From Alteromonadaceae bacterium (GTDB lineage: Bacteria > Pseudomonadota > Gammaproteobacteria > Enterobacterales > Alteromonadaceae): a DNA stretch of 64,000 nt. The position numbers and the translations under genes were made by a program. Of this stretch, positions 21,353-31,445 are shown piece after piece. Below the pieces are notes generated by a model that was not told the origin of the DNA, searched no databases, and worked only from the letters and a program-made list of their open reading frames with translations. The DNA lies in assembly GCA_014872785.1 (NCBI GenBank), contig WKFJ01000042.1, forward strand, positions 62,001-126,000, in the 5' to 3' direction. Within the stretch, counting starts at the first letter, position 1, and the number at the start of each line of letters is the position of its first letter.

Positions 21353-23332
21353 TTACACTGCCACTTTAGTAATTAATAGTGAGTTATCATTAACCCCTTT
21401 GGGGACACGCACAATATATTCCATGGCCACTTCATCACAAGCATGCTTTTTAGGGCACTCATCGCAGTCTTTGATGACCTTTTCAGGCAGACTGGTCATT
21501 TCGGTTGTGGTAAAACCCAAACGTCCGAAAAATTTAGGCACACGAGTTAATACAATCACGCGATTCAACTCAATATGGCGTGCTTGTTCCAATAAATATT
21601 GGATCATTGCGCTGCCCTGACCTGAACCTTGAATCTCTTTATCAACACCAACAGATCTAATCTCAGCCAGCCCCGTCTGATAGATATATAAACAAGCACA
21701 TCCAACGACTTTGTTATCAAGCTCTGCCACCACAAAATTCTGGATGTCATGGACAATATTGTCTCTGCTTCTTGGCAAGGTTTCCCCTTTTTGCGACCAA
21801 TAATTAACAATGCGTTCAATATCATCGACATCGGTCATTTTGGCACGTCTTACACTCAGTGCGGCAGCTTTTTGCGCATTAAGTCTTTGCTGTACCTGAC
21901 GCAGTGCTACCTGAATTTGCTCTTGTGCCGGACTGCCTGTTACTTTGCTTGGCAATAATTCTTCCTGCTCTTGCTGCACTGAAGCAAGTGCTTTTTCAAC
22001 CTGCTCACGCGAGGTGCCACCCAACACCTGACGCTTGTCTAAGCAAGATTCGATAGTTAGATGCTGAAATACGTCTTGTTCAATTTTGTTCGAATACACC
22101 TTAAGCTCAGCCAACGAAAAATCTTCTAGTGGCTTTTGCTTTTCAATAGCGTGCAGTACAACCTCACCAACAATATGATGCGCTTCTCTAAATGGGATAT
22201 CTTTACCCACTAGATAATCGGCAAGTTCTGTTGCATTAGCGTAACCCTGTTGCGCAGCTGCAAGCGTTGCTGCACTGTTTACTTTGATACCTTCGGCGAC
22301 AAGCACCGCCATTTGCAAACAAATCTCCCATGTGTCTAACGCGTCAAACAGACCTTCTTTGTCTTCTTGCATATCTTTATTATAGGCAAGTGGAAGGGCT
22401 TTCATCGTAGTCATGATACCTGACAAGGCACCAACAACCCGTCCGGTTTTACCTCTTATTAGCTCCAATGCATCAGGGTTCTTTTTCTGAGGCATTAACG
22501 AGGAACCAGAGGTAACCAAGTCGCTTAATTCGATAAAACCGGCTTCACCGCTGTTGTAAAAAATCAGATCTTCGGCGAAACGCGAGAGGTGCATCATGCT
22601 AACACTGGCACTGGAAATAAGCTCAATTACATGATCTCTATCAGAAACTGCATCGAGACTGTTCAAGGTGGGTCGTCTAAATCCCAAATCTTGAGCTAGG
22701 GCAAAACGATCGATGGGATAAGCCGTACCCGCCAATGCACCTGAACCAAGAGGAGAGGTATCAGCTCTATATAGTGCGTCTTGCAGACGTCCAATGTCTC
22801 GGTCAAACATCTCAACATAAGCAAGGCACCAATGACCAAATGTCACCGGTTGGGCTCTTTGCAAATGGGTATAACCCGGCAAAACGGTGCTGCGCTCACG
22901 TTCAGCAAGGTTCATAAGCGCCTGTTGAAAGTTCACCAATGCAGAGAGGATCTCACCACCACGTTGCTTAACCCAAAGTTTCAAATCGGTTGCAACCTGG
23001 TCGTTTCGACTACGCCCAGTATGCAGCTTCTTACCTAATTCCCCGACCTTTTCAATCAGCTGTTGTTCCACCCAGCTGTGAATGTCTTCAGCATCAGAGC
23101 CTAAAATCATATCAGGCGTTTCGGTAACGGCACCTTTAAGCTCAAGCAAGGCTTTTTCTAAACGCAATTGCTCCTCAACGCTCAACACTGATACCTGTTG
23201 CAACGCACGTGACCAGCAAATAGAGCCTTCGATATCTTGCTGAACTAAGCGATTATCCACTGGTAATGAATCGTTAAACTTCTTGAACAATTCACTTGGT
23301 TGTTCTTTAAAACGTCCGCCCCAAAGTGCCAT
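21353..23332 (-). CDS. argH: Fused argininosuccinate lyase / N-acetylglutamate synthase-type GNAT
   Basis: Residues 1 to about 460 form argininosuccinate lyase, which splits argininosuccinate to arginine and fumarate. It starts MALWGGRF and carries the family signature [12 protein letters not shown]. Residues about 490-620 are a GNAT acetyltransferase ([37 protein letters not shown]) that matches the short NAGS type. This ArgH(A) fusion is known in Vibrio, Moritella and relatives. It lets one protein perform the first and last steps of arginine synthesis. The tail has [20 protein letters not shown], seen in such fusions. Good AGAGGGG ribosome site. Last gene of the arg operon. Confidence 0.94.
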   Translation of the reverse strand: MALWGGRFKEQPSELFKKFNDSLPVDNRLVQQDIEGSICWSRALQQVSVLSVEEQLRLEKALLELKGAVTETPDMILGSDAEDIHSWVEQQLIEKVGELGKKLHTGRSRNDQVATDLKLWVKQRGGEILSALVNFQQALMNLAERERSTVLPGYTHLQRAQPVTFGHWCLAYVEMFDRDIGRLQDALYRADTSPLGSGALAGTAYPIDRFALAQDLGFRRPTLNSLDAVSDRDHVIELISSASVSMMHLSRFAEDLIFYNSGEAGFIELSDLVTSGSSLMPQKKNPDALELIRGKTGRVVGALSGIMTTMKALPLAYNKDMQEDKEGLFDALDTWEICLQMAVLVAEGIKVNSAATLAAAQQGYANATELADYLVGKDIPFREAHHIVGEVVLHAIEKQKPLEDFSLAELKVYSNKIEQDVFQHLTIESCLDKRQVLGGTSREQVEKALASVQQEQEELLPSKVTGSPAQEQIQVALRQVQQRLNAQKAAALSVRRAKMTDVDDIERIVNYWSQKGETLPRSRDNIVHDIQNFVVAELDNKVVGCACLYIYQTGLAEIRSVGVDKEIQGSGQGSAMIQYLLEQARHIELNRVIVLTRVPKFFGRLGFTTTEMTSLPEKVIKDCDECPKKHACDEVAMEYIVRVPKGVNDNSLLITKVAV

Positions 23333-23362
23333 GACTACCCCTCTACAATCTCTTAAATCAGT

Positions 23363-24574
23363 TTATTTATTGTTGTGCATTGCTTTGATTCTGCTAGACA
23401 AACTGTACAAGCGAATAAAGCCTTCTGCGTGTTTTTGATCATATACGTCATCTTCACCGAAGGTAGCAAAATCTTCAGAGTAAAGACTATTCGGTGACTG
23501 TCTTTGTACCACTGACGCAGTGCCCTTGTACAACTTGACCACAACATCACCAGTAATTTGTTCGGCAAACACTGACGCACCGGCGATTAGAGAATCACAT
23601 AGACTGGTAAACCAACGCCCGTCGTACATGACGTGTGAGAATTCCAATCCCAATTGTTCTCTGTGTTTTAGCGCATGCTTATCTAGAACAAGTGCTTCGA
23701 GTGCTTGGTATGCTTTGTACAAAACCGTGCCGCCCGGAGTCTCATAACAGCCTCTGGATTTCATACCGACCAATCTATTTTCAACGATATCGATTCGTCC
23801 TACGCCATGTGCAGCTGCTAACGTATTTAATTGCGCTAACGCTTGGTAAGGGCTCAGAGTCTCGCCGTTCACCTTGGTTAACTCACCAGATTCAAATGAC
23901 AATGTGATGCGCTGTGCCTGATCTGGTGCGTCTTCCGGATCAACGGTCATAGTCCAAACTTGCTTAGTCGGCTCGCACCATGGGTCCTCTAGCTCACCAC
24001 CTTCATGGGAGATATGCCAGGCGTTTGCATCACGGCTGTATATTTTGGTAGCCGACGCAGTGGTTGGAATATCCTTTTTGGCAAGGTAGTCCAACAAGTC
24101 TTCACGCGAATGCATATCCCATTCGCGCCAAGGTGCAATAACTTTTAAATCTGGCGCTAGTGCTGAAAATGCGCCTTCAAAACGTACTTGGTCATTGCCT
24201 TTACCTGTGCAACCATGGCACAGCGCATCGGCACCAACTTTGCGTGCCACCTCAACTTGTGCCTTGGCAATCACCGGCCTAGCCATAGAGGTACCAAGAA
24301 GATATTCGCCCTCATAAATGGCACCGGTTTTCAGCGTAGGATAAATGTAGTCTTTTACAAACTCTTCTTTAAGGTCAACGATGTAACATTCGCTGGCACC
24401 AGACTGTATGGCTTTTTCGTGCAATCCCACTAATTCTTCGTCACCCTGACCTACGTCGGCAGCAAACGCCACTACTTCACAATCATAGTTCTCTTTCAAC
24501 CATGGAATAATGGCCGAAGTATCCAATCCACCTGAATAGGCTAAAACAACTTTTTTTACTTGTGCAACTGTCAT
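23363..24574 (-). CDS. argG: Argininosuccinate synthase
   Basis: Joins citrulline and aspartate with ATP to give argininosuccinate. The 403-residue length fits the type-I enzyme. The PP-loop [10 protein letters not shown] is near residues 11-20, with [15 protein letters not shown] and [10 protein letters not shown] further on. It lies 14 bases after argF and 30 before argH(A) in transcription order, and has a GGAG ribosome site. Confidence 0.97.
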   Translation of the reverse strand: MTVAQVKKVVLAYSGGLDTSAIIPWLKENYDCEVVAFAADVGQGDEELVGLHEKAIQSGASECYIVDLKEEFVKDYIYPTLKTGAIYEGEYLLGTSMARPVIAKAQVEVARKVGADALCHGCTGKGNDQVRFEGAFSALAPDLKVIAPWREWDMHSREDLLDYLAKKDIPTTASATKIYSRDANAWHISHEGGELEDPWCEPTKQVWTMTVDPEDAPDQAQRITLSFESGELTKVNGETLSPYQALAQLNTLAAAHGVGRIDIVENRLVGMKSRGCYETPGGTVLYKAYQALEALVLDKHALKHREQLGLEFSHVMYDGRWFTSLCDSLIAGASVFAEQITGDVVVKLYKGTASVVQRQSPNSLYSEDFATFGEDDVYDQKHAEGFIRLYSLSSRIKAMHNNK

Positions 24575-24588
24575 TACTTGGCTCCAAT

Positions 24589-25503
24589 TTAAATACAGTT
24601 AAGTAGTGTTAATAAGATGGCATTTTGACCATGCATTCTGTTTTCAGCTTGCTGCATTAACAGCGATTGTTGACTATCCATCACCTCACTGGTGATTTCT
24701 AACTCACGATGCGCAGGTTGACAGTGCATCGCAAACTGAGCACCTGTTTTTTGCATCATGTCTTGGTTTAATTGAAACGGGGCAAACTGGCTTTTTATCT
24801 CTTCTAATGGCGTATCATCGCCCATTGACAACCAGGTATCGGTGTAAATGACGTCGGCTTGTGTGAAGTTTTCAATGCCACTGGTTACTTCAATAACGCC
24901 CCCGTACTGCTTGGCAAGAGCCGCGCTTTGTTCAATGACTTGCTTGTCAGGTTCAAAACCTGAAGGCACAACGACATTGATTTTCGCGCCTAAAATAGCC
25001 CCGACTATCATCAGTGAATGCGCAACATTATTGCCATCGCCAACATAAGCGATTTGCGGTTTTTGAACGTCGCCAAATGCTTCGGTAATCGTCAGATAGT
25101 CAGCAACTGCTTGGCAAGGGTGGTATAAGTCACAAAGTGCATTAATTACCGGTACCTCTGTACTTTTCGCCATCACTTGTAACGTTTCATGGCTGTATAC
25201 TCTCGCAACAATAGCATCAGCCCAGCAGCCTATATTTGCGGCAGTATCTTTAGTGGTCTCGCGACCGGCCAATTTGTCTTGTTTACTGTCTAAATAATGG
25301 AAACTTCCACCTAACTTGTTGATACCTATGTCGAAAGATAAACGGGTTCGCAGCGATGGTTTCTCAAATAGTCCAACAATGGCCTTTCCAGCCAACTTAG
25401 TTTGGTATTCCACTGGCGACTGCTTAACTTGCTTTGCAAGTTCCAGTAACGGGAACAATTGTTCCGGTGTCCAGTGCAGAAAATTTAAGAGATCCTGTTT
25501 CAT
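24589..25503 (-). CDS. argF: Ornithine carbamoyltransferase
   Basis: Transfers carbamoyl phosphate to ornithine to form citrulline. I start at ATG 25503 (304 residues, [16 protein letters not shown]), which has an upstream GGAG. A longer reading from 25536 would lie inside the end of argB. Family motifs are the carbamoyl-phosphate site [12 protein letters not shown], the [11 protein letters not shown] segment and the C-terminal [13 protein letters not shown], with the Cys of HCQPA present. Some carbamoyltransferases of this shape act on N-acetylornithine or N-succinylornithine. No argE or argJ is in the window, so that cannot be ruled out here. Confidence 0.93.
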   Translation of the reverse strand: MKQDLLNFLHWTPEQLFPLLELAKQVKQSPVEYQTKLAGKAIVGLFEKPSLRTRLSFDIGINKLGGSFHYLDSKQDKLAGRETTKDTAANIGCWADAIVARVYSHETLQVMAKSTEVPVINALCDLYHPCQAVADYLTITEAFGDVQKPQIAYVGDGNNVAHSLMIVGAILGAKINVVVPSGFEPDKQVIEQSAALAKQYGGVIEVTSGIENFTQADVIYTDTWLSMGDDTPLEEIKSQFAPFQLNQDMMQKTGAQFAMHCQPAHRELEITSEVMDSQQSLLMQQAENRMHGQNAILLTLLNCI

Positions 25504-25504
25504 A

Positions 25505-26311
25505 TCACTGCTCCTGTTCAAAATTTTCAAAATCATTAAGGTTTGGTAGGTCAGGTAGAACCTTTGTACCTATTTGCGCACCGGCTAAACTAGCCAATGC
25601 TTCAGGCGTCTTCCAAGACGCAATTCTGACAACTTGTCCGCTTGCGCATGCGGCTTTTAATGCTGACTTTACTTTAACTACCATGCCACCATTGATGACC
25701 TGCGACTCAATGAGTTAATTGATGTCGTCACTGGTCAGTTCTGGGATTAATTGTTTTTGCGCGTCCAATACCCCGGGCACATCTGTCAACAACAGCAACT
25801 CAGCGGACAATAGCTGCGCGATAGCAACCGCTGCATCATCTGCGTTTACATTGAGTAATTCTCCGTCTTTTGCCGCGATGGAGGAGATAACAGGAATAAA
25901 ACCGGCCTCAAACAAAGTTAGCAACAAAATGTCGCTATTGGCGGTTACCGAAGCAACATTGCCGAATTTCGCATCCAGCGGGTGCGCCTTGCATATACCG
26001 CCGTCCAATAACGTAAGCCCTACAGGTTGGACCTTGTTATGTAACAATGACGCGCAAATTTCTGTGTTAACAGCACCGGCCAATGCTCCGACTACAAATG
26101 GTAAATGATCCGCGGGTGTAACTCTGACGCCGTCACACTTTTCGCTTTGCTTACCCAACTGTTGCAACCAATCTTGTGCAACATCACCTCCGCCATGCAC
26201 CAAGGCAATATGATGCTCAAGTTGTAACGCACAAAGCGACTGACACAAGGCCGCAAATTTGGCTTTATCAGCCAATAATGCACCGCCGACCTTAATCACT
26301 AGTTTTTTCAC
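25505..26311 (-). pseudogene. argB: Acetylglutamate kinase gene with in-frame stop
   Basis: Phosphorylates N-acetylglutamate in arginine synthesis. The frame starts with GTG 26311, whose G is the last base of the argC stop TAG. It runs 198 codons to a TAA at 25715-25717, then continues in frame for 69 more sense codons to a TGA at 25505-25507, just before the argF ATG. The first part has VIKVGGALL, VHGGGDVAQDW and VNADDAAVAIA. The part after the stop holds GGMVVKV, whose Lys corresponds to the catalytic/ATP-site Lys 217 of the E. coli enzyme, and the normal C-terminal helices. A 198-residue product should be inactive. Either a recent nonsense mutation, suppression, or a sequencing error explains this. 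Confidence 0.9.
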
Positions 26312-27339
26312 TAGAGCGCCTCCAATCCTTGTGATGGGCTAAAGCCGAACGCGAGGTTTGCACATTGCACCGCCTGTGACGCGGCACCTTTTAACAAATT
26401 ATCTATCGCGCTGGAGACAACGATATGTTGCATATCCTCGCTGTATTGCCAATGCAAATGACATCTCGGTGAATTCACAACATCGTCTAACTTAGGCCAT
26501 GTAGAAAGCAGCTTCACAATCGAAGAAGATGAATAGGCCTGGTTGTATGCCTGTTCAATTTTTTCTGGTGTCGCACTTGATGTTAACTTCGCCGTAATCG
26601 TCGCTAAAATGCCGCGTTTGAAGTTGCCAAGATGCGGAGTGAAAATAACTTGGCGCCCCAAATGTGCTGCTATTTCAGGTTGATGTCTGTGGTTTAACAC
26701 ACCGTAAGCCTGCAGACTTACTTCACACAGGCTATTGTTGAGTGTCGCTTTTCTACCTGCCCCGCTAACCCCAGAAGTCGCATTGATAATGGGCAGGCTA
26801 GTCGATTCCAAAAGGCCTGCGTTGGCTAATGGTTTCAACGCTAAAAGAGAGGCAGTTGGATAACATCCAGGTACAGCAATTAAGGAAGCTTCAGCGATTT
26901 CACTGGCATTCCATTCAGCCAAACCATAGACCGCTTCTGCCAAAGCATTTTCTTGTAAATGTTCAAAACCATAGTTTTTGGCAAACACCTGCTTATCGGC
27001 GATTCGAAATGCGCCTGACAAGTCAAAAATCTTCAATTTTTTTGTATCTAGAACCGCCAATACATCGTGACTTAACTGATGTGGGGTCGCGAGGAATACC
27101 GCATCTAACTTGCCATTTAACTCAGAAAACTGTTCCAAGGCTAAAGGCGTTAAGGGTAAATTGGAAAATTCAAACCGCTGCAAAGAGCCATTTAGCTCAC
27201 CCAATAATTTGCCTGCGTCAGCACTATTCTGAGATACGTACAGAGCATCGAGATCAAACTCAGGGTGATTTACTAACAGACTTGCCAATTCCATCCCGGT
27301 ATAACCACTGGCACCAACAATACAACACTTAATCGTCAT
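26311..27339 (-). CDS. argC: N-acetyl-gamma-glutamyl-phosphate reductase
   Basis: Reduces N-acetylglutamyl phosphate to the semialdehyde with NADPH. The 342-residue protein starts with the nucleotide fold IVGASGYTGMELASLL. It has the catalytic Cys in VPGCYPTASLLAL, the INATSGVSGAGRKA segment and the HRHQPEIAAHLG His. It is the first gene of argCBFGH(A). A long leader (about 300 bases) with hairpins and ArgR-like boxes lies upstream. Confidence 0.97.
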   Translation of the reverse strand: MTIKCCIVGASGYTGMELASLLVNHPEFDLDALYVSQNSADAGKLLGELNGSLQRFEFSNLPLTPLALEQFSELNGKLDAVFLATPHQLSHDVLAVLDTKKLKIFDLSGAFRIADKQVFAKNYGFEHLQENALAEAVYGLAEWNASEIAEASLIAVPGCYPTASLLALKPLANAGLLESTSLPIINATSGVSGAGRKATLNNSLCEVSLQAYGVLNHRHQPEIAAHLGRQVIFTPHLGNFKRGILATITAKLTSSATPEKIEQAYNQAYSSSSIVKLLSTWPKLDDVVNSPRCHLHWQYSEDMQHIVVSSAIDNLLKGAASQAVQCANLAFGFSPSQGLEAL

Positions 27340-27386
27340 GCGAATTTTCTCTAAAAACGTAAATTGAAATTCTAATAAGAAAAGTA

Positions 27387-27446
27387 GTGGCTGAAACCTA
27401 AGTTGTCAGCCACATAAAGGGATGTTTATCGTCGTCGCGACGATAA
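27387..27446 (-). other. Two hairpins in the arg operon leader
   Basis: Hairpin A is TTATCGTCG/CGACGATAA (27426-27434 with 27438-27446), a 9-bp perfect stem with a 3-base loop. Hairpin B is GTGGCTGA/TCAGCCAC (27387-27394 with 27406-27413), an 8-bp stem with an 11-base loop, followed on the minus strand by TACTTTTCTT. They would lie in the 5' leader of the arg transcript, 48 or more bases before argC. Hairpin B could act as an attenuator or roadblock, but its T tract is imperfect. Confidence 0.45.
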
Positions 27447-27638
27447 GGGTCGGTCCAATGAAGAAATCGAATTGTGGAAAATGTGTCTGGTCATATTTTC
27501 TTTAATCAGTTTACTGCTTGCGCCGATATCAACAAGCTTGCCAATCGACGTTCGGATGACGATTTATGTTACGCCAATAAATTTTATTCAGCTAGCATAA
27601 TAGCTTCGCTCAGTACTTAAGTTTAGATACTGCATTAA

Positions 27639-27677
27639 AATGAATTATTATGCAACTATTTTATATAATTATTTATT
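27639..27677 (-). promoter_or_regulatory. Candidate ArgR operator pair upstream of arg operon
   Basis: 27639-27656 reads AATGAATTATTATGCAAC, close to the 18-bp ARG-box consensus (TGAAT, four A/T, ATTCA). Three bases later (27660-27677) is a weaker second box, TTTATATAATTATTTATT. Paired boxes with a 3-base gap are the known ArgR arrangement. Position about 300 bases upstream of argC implies a long leader. AT-richness raises the chance of a fortuitous match. Confidence 0.45.
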
Positions 27678-27981
27678 TAAAATATTTCATAAATGCGTCT
27701 AAATACAATTCTTTGAATCTCATGAATAAAACCCAAAATCAAACAATCAATGCACCTATTCGTAATAAAAAGGTAACAATAACAATCTTTTCAGCAACAT
27801 AAATTAAAACAAGAACGATTTTACATAAATATTCAATCTGAATCGATTTCCAATTACCTAAAGGACGGTGTTTTTGTAAACTTCAATTGCTCACTTTGCA
27901 GTGAACACCATTTATCATGCCAAGCGCTTTGCAAAAACATACAATTGACATTTTAGCGCGCTCGCAAACTAGGATTAACCA

Positions 27982-29064
27982 ATGCCAAGAAAAACCAGAC
28001 ATACCATTGTTAGCCATACTTTAATTTCTTTGGTCGGTTTCCTGGCAAGCTGCTATGCAATGGCAAAGCTACCCGCATTACCAGAAGCGGTCGCGAACAA
28101 TGCGATAGCCAAGGTAACGGTAAATGACGAAACCTATCTATTGACCTTCATGGGACTTGGTGCAGAGAAAACCTATAAAGACGTGCACAACAAAGCGTGG
28201 GCATTGCGAGTTGGTGATAATGCCTGGCGCGAAATCGCACCAGTCCCATCGTCGCTTACACTCAAAGGCAGACTGGCGAGTATTGCAGTTGGTATCGGTG
28301 AACTAACTTATATTTTTGGTGGCTACACGGTGGCAAAAGACCATACCGAAATCTCCAGTCCTGACAATTTTGTTTATTCCGTTGTAGACAATGAGTACAC
28401 GGCTATCGCAAATACTCCTGTTCCCGTCGATGATGCAATTGCGCTGGTTTACCAGAATCGATTCATTTATTTGATTAGTGGTTGGCACAACGACGGCAAC
28501 GTTAATTTGACACAAGTTTACGACATTAAAACCAATACGTGGCAACAGGCCTCTCCATATTATGGCGAACCCACTTTTGGCCACGCAGGTGGTATTGTAG
28601 GCAACAAAATGCTTGTATGTGATGGCGTTGCGGTTAAGCCACGCCGCAATGCAAGACGCACTTTTGCAGCAAAGACACAGTGTTTTTCTGGGACTATTGA
28701 TCAGCAAAATCCCTACAAAATCGATTGGCGAATTGTCGAACATCCCACTGGAGAGAGCCGTTACCGAATGGCAGCGGTTGGTCGTGCGAGAAGTGCTGAG
28801 ATTATTTTCATCGGTGGGTCAAATAATCCATACAACTATAACGGTATCGGTTACAACGGCGAACCGGCGACGCCAGATAATCGCATTTGGATTTTCAATA
28901 CCAAAAGCGCCAAATGGCACCTAAAAGTTTCGACAACAGGCACCATGGATCACCGTGGCTTAATTGAGCTAGGAGATCGTTTTTACACTATTGGAGGAAT
29001 GGTTAACAAGCAAACGGTTATTGCGGATTTGATAAGCTATGACTATGCTGACTTCTTTAAATAA
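27982..29064 (+). CDS. Exported Kelch-repeat protein
   Basis: A 360-residue protein with a signal sequence ending either at a lipobox-like LASC (Cys 24) or after AMA. Kelch-type beta-propeller blades are recognisable, each with a glycine-rich strand and a spaced Trp or Tyr: LTYIFGGYTV, FIYLISGWHN, IIFIGGSNNPYNYNG and FYTIGGMVN. Similar periplasmic propellers include sialic-acid mutarotases (NanM), but no sialic-acid genes are nearby, so the function is unknown. The GGDEF gene follows after 20 bases on the same strand. Confidence 0.8.
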   Translation: MPRKTRHTIVSHTLISLVGFLASCYAMAKLPALPEAVANNAIAKVTVNDETYLLTFMGLGAEKTYKDVHNKAWALRVGDNAWREIAPVPSSLTLKGRLASIAVGIGELTYIFGGYTVAKDHTEISSPDNFVYSVVDNEYTAIANTPVPVDDAIALVYQNRFIYLISGWHNDGNVNLTQVYDIKTNTWQQASPYYGEPTFGHAGGIVGNKMLVCDGVAVKPRRNARRTFAAKTQCFSGTIDQQNPYKIDWRIVEHPTGESRYRMAAVGRARSAEIIFIGGSNNPYNYNGIGYNGEPATPDNRIWIFNTKSAKWHLKVSTTGTMDHRGLIELGDRFYTIGGMVNKQTVIADLISYDYADFFK

Positions 29065-29084
29065 ACGTTTGAATTCCAAGAATA

Positions 29085-30233
29085 ATGTCAGAGCAGTCGA
29101 CGTTTCAATATAGGCCTGAATCGGACTTTCATCGCCGCTCGCATTTTGATTTCATCAAAAGAGCACTTCCCGGCATTTACCTCTACATCGCCGCCTGGCC
29201 AATTTTATTTTTATGGACCGGGTTCCACGAAAAACACCCATTTATCAGCGGCATATTTGGCTTTGGCTTCATCTCGATCAGTTTATTGAGACTCATGCAC
29301 ACACAAATGACTGAATCTCACTACGATGACAACCGATTCGCTTGGCAGTACGGCCTCTACATATTAGTGCTCGCGCATGCAGGTTTTTGGGGGGCTTTGT
29401 TTTATTTCGCAAACTTCGACCCTCGCTTTGCTGTGATAGTAACGCCGGTCAATCTGGTTATCGCAGGCATCGCGAGTGCCTCCATGATCAGTCTGATCCC
29501 TATTTATTGGTTGGCACAGGTGTACGTCGCGTTGCTACTGGTGCCAACAGGAGTGGCATCTGCATTCACCAATGGCATGTGGCAATTGTGCTTAATAATT
29601 CTCATCTATTGGTTGTATTTGATATTCATCGGTCGTCGTTTTCACAAAGAATACGTAAGAGCTTTTGAGATAGAAAAAGCGCTCTTCACTAAAACGGTTG
29701 AACTAGAACAGCAGAGCATAACTGATCGACTAACCAAAGCATTCAATAGATTGCACTTTGACCAATATTTACAAGAGCAATGGCATAAAGCGGTTAATGA
29801 GCAGCAAGGGATCTCTTTATTGATCCTTGACGTGGATCACTTTAAAAAAATAAACGATCAATTTGGACACCTGGTTGGTGACCACTGCTTACAACACGCG
29901 ACACACTTAATCAGCCAGTGTGCCGAGAAGTTAAAGGCACCAGTATTTCGCTATGGGGGGGAAGAGTTTGTAGTGTTGGTAAATAGTGAACACTCTGCAT
30001 CGGTGGAGCAGCTTACTGAAAACATTCTCAATGCGTTTCGCGAGACACCCTATCAAGAAGGCCAAATTCATCATCCCATGACCATTAGTATTGGCGTTTG
30101 CCAACTTATTGCCAGTACCAAGCTCACTGTGGAAACACTTTTAAAAGAGGCCGATGATGCTCTATACCTCGCGAAACAAAGAGGTCGAAACCGAGCCGAA
30201 TTTAGCCAATTTTCTCAAGGAATAAAGGCATGA
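29085..30233 (+). CDS. Membrane diguanylate cyclase (GGDEF)
   Basis: A 382-residue protein with about six predicted membrane helices in the first 190 residues (e.g. YLYIAAWPILFLW, YGLYILVLAHAGFWGALFYF), then a GGDEF domain. The active-site motif is intact as RYGGEEF, with DVDHFKKINDQFGH upstream, so it should make c-di-GMP. No RxxD inhibitory site is seen just before the motif. The stop overlaps the methylglyoxal synthase ATG by 4 bases (ATGA), so the two are translationally coupled. The membrane part is MASE-like, ligand unknown. Confidence 0.9.
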   Translation: MSEQSTFQYRPESDFHRRSHFDFIKRALPGIYLYIAAWPILFLWTGFHEKHPFISGIFGFGFISISLLRLMHTQMTESHYDDNRFAWQYGLYILVLAHAGFWGALFYFANFDPRFAVIVTPVNLVIAGIASASMISLIPIYWLAQVYVALLLVPTGVASAFTNGMWQLCLIILIYWLYLIFIGRRFHKEYVRAFEIEKALFTKTVELEQQSITDRLTKAFNRLHFDQYLQEQWHKAVNEQQGISLLILDVDHFKKINDQFGHLVGDHCLQHATHLISQCAEKLKAPVFRYGGEEFVVLVNSEHSASVEQLTENILNAFRETPYQEGQIHHPMTISIGVCQLIASTKLTVETLLKEADDALYLAKQRGRNRAEFSQFSQGIKA

Positions 30234-30643
30234 AAAAAACGATCGCCTTAGTGGCACATGATCACAAAAAACAAGAACTTATTGACTGGGCTAGTCAGTA
30301 CAAAACGGTGTTGGCCAAACACGATTTAGTTGCAACAGGAACCACCGGCAAATTGGTCTCAGAAACCCTAAGTATTGAAGTGAAAAGATTCAAAAGCGGT
30401 CCGCTAGGAGGCGACCAGCAAATTGGCGCTTTAATTGCGGAGCAAGCTCTCGATTTACTGATCTTTTTTTGGGATCCTCTTAATCCCGCACCGCATGACC
30501 CCGACGTAAAAGCGTTACTGAGACTTTGCTCAGTGTGGAATGTACCCGTAGCGTGTAGTGAAGCAACTGCAGATTTAGTGATCACCTCGCCACTTTTTGA
30601 AAGTGAGAGCCACCAACGCAAAATTCCTCGCTATGAAAGATAA
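30230..30643 (+). CDS. mgsA: Methylglyoxal synthase
   Basis: Converts dihydroxyacetone phosphate to methylglyoxal and phosphate, a bypass used when sugar phosphates accumulate. The 137-residue protein has the family core: LVAHDHKKQEL, ATGTTGKL, the phosphate loop GPLGGDQQIG, and the FFWDPLNPAPHDPDVKALLR signature with catalytic Asp and His. It is somewhat shorter than the roughly 150-residue E. coli enzyme, mainly at the C-terminus. It overlaps the diguanylate cyclase gene by 4 bases, an unusual pairing of a metabolic and a signalling gene. Confidence 0.94.
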   Translation: MKKTIALVAHDHKKQELIDWASQYKTVLAKHDLVATGTTGKLVSETLSIEVKRFKSGPLGGDQQIGALIAEQALDLLIFFWDPLNPAPHDPDVKALLRLCSVWNVPVACSEATADLVITSPLFESESHQRKIPRYER

Positions 30644-30707
30644 GCAACCGACGCATAGGGCAAAGATTTGGAAAAACTAAGGACTGAATAAAAAGTGTCG
30701 CTGCCCG

Positions 30708-30740
30708 ATCTCGCAATACTCTAGGTCACAGTATTGAGAT
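30708..30740 (+). terminator. Possible terminator after mgsA
   Basis: Imperfect hairpin (ATCTC-G-CAATACT paired with AGTATTGAGAT, one bulge), followed about 10 bases later by a short T run. It could end the Kelch-GGDEF-mgsA transcript. The rest of 30644-30914 shows no gene. Confidence 0.35.
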
Positions 30741-30914
30741 TAGCGGTTAAATTTTTGGTAAATTCAGTTGAATGTAATGGAACGCGTTATTAGATTTTCT
30801 ATACTCTAGAGTCTGTTGCTCTAGCTTATCGCTCGCAATTACAAATTGTAGCGAACTTTTGAGCAATATTGCTGTAGTATAAATAATGCACAAAATTGAA
30901 TGAAGAGGTGCAAT

Positions 30915-31445
30915 ATGTCATTTAAAAAGTTAGTTGTCGCTGGTGCTATTGTATTGTTATCTATGTCTGTTAACGCGCAAGATGTTGAGAACGCGCACCT
31001 GGTCAAAATTACCTGGGAAAACCCAGAAAAATTTACCGATGTAAAACCTTCTAACAGCACGCGTAAGAAGTTCAGAAACCAAACATTTGATCGTATCCAA
31101 AAGTATATGGATGAACTCGCAGTCTCTCTTCCCACCGGACAGCAGTTATCTATCACCGTGACTGATTTAGACCTAGCAGGAAAAGTTAGACCGGGTTTTA
31201 TGGCTGGATTCGATACAGGAAGTGACGTAAGAATTGTAGAGCGTGTATATATCCCTCGAATCAACTTTTCCTATGCGATTACCGATGAAGCAGGCAATAT
31301 TATCAAGTCGGGTGAGGAAAAACTGAAGGACATGTCATTCATGGACAGAAGTACAGCCAACATGCGACGGGATGCCTTGCGCTATGAAAAACGCATGTTA
31401 AAAGATTGGTTTCATACAGAATTACTATCTAGCGCTGGTAGCTAA
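30915..31445 (+). CDS. Secreted DUF3016-type protein
   Basis: A 176-residue protein starting at ATG 30915, with an AGAGGTG ribosome site 4 bases away (an earlier in-frame codon at 30900 lacks one). A signal peptide ends after VNA. The body has VKITWENPEKFTDVKPSN, DLDLAGKVRPGF and IKSGEEKLKDMSF, which match my memory of the DUF3016 family of periplasmic proteins in marine gammaproteobacteria. The function is unknown. Its last 21 bases overlap the end of the convergent BLUF gene. Confidence 0.8.
   Translation: MSFKKLVVAGAIVLLSMSVNAQDVENAHLVKITWENPEKFTDVKPSNSTRKKFRNQTFDRIQKYMDELAVSLPTGQQLSITVTDLDLAGKVRPGFMAGFDTGSDVRIVERVYIPRINFSYAITDEAGNIIKSGEEKLKDMSFMDRSTANMRRDALRYEKRMLKDWFHTELLSSAGS

Noticed and set aside
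26829-27332. 167-codon plus-strand ORF opposite argC
   Set aside because: Antisense to an unambiguous argC; the composition is that of a shadow frame.
28303-28743. 146-codon minus-strand ORF opposite the Kelch gene
   Set aside because: Cys-rich, unlike any family, and fully antisense to a gene with clear Kelch strands.
27982-29064. Sialate mutarotase (nanM) for the Kelch protein
   Set aside because: Only the propeller fold is shared; no sialic-acid genes nearby and no specific motif seen.
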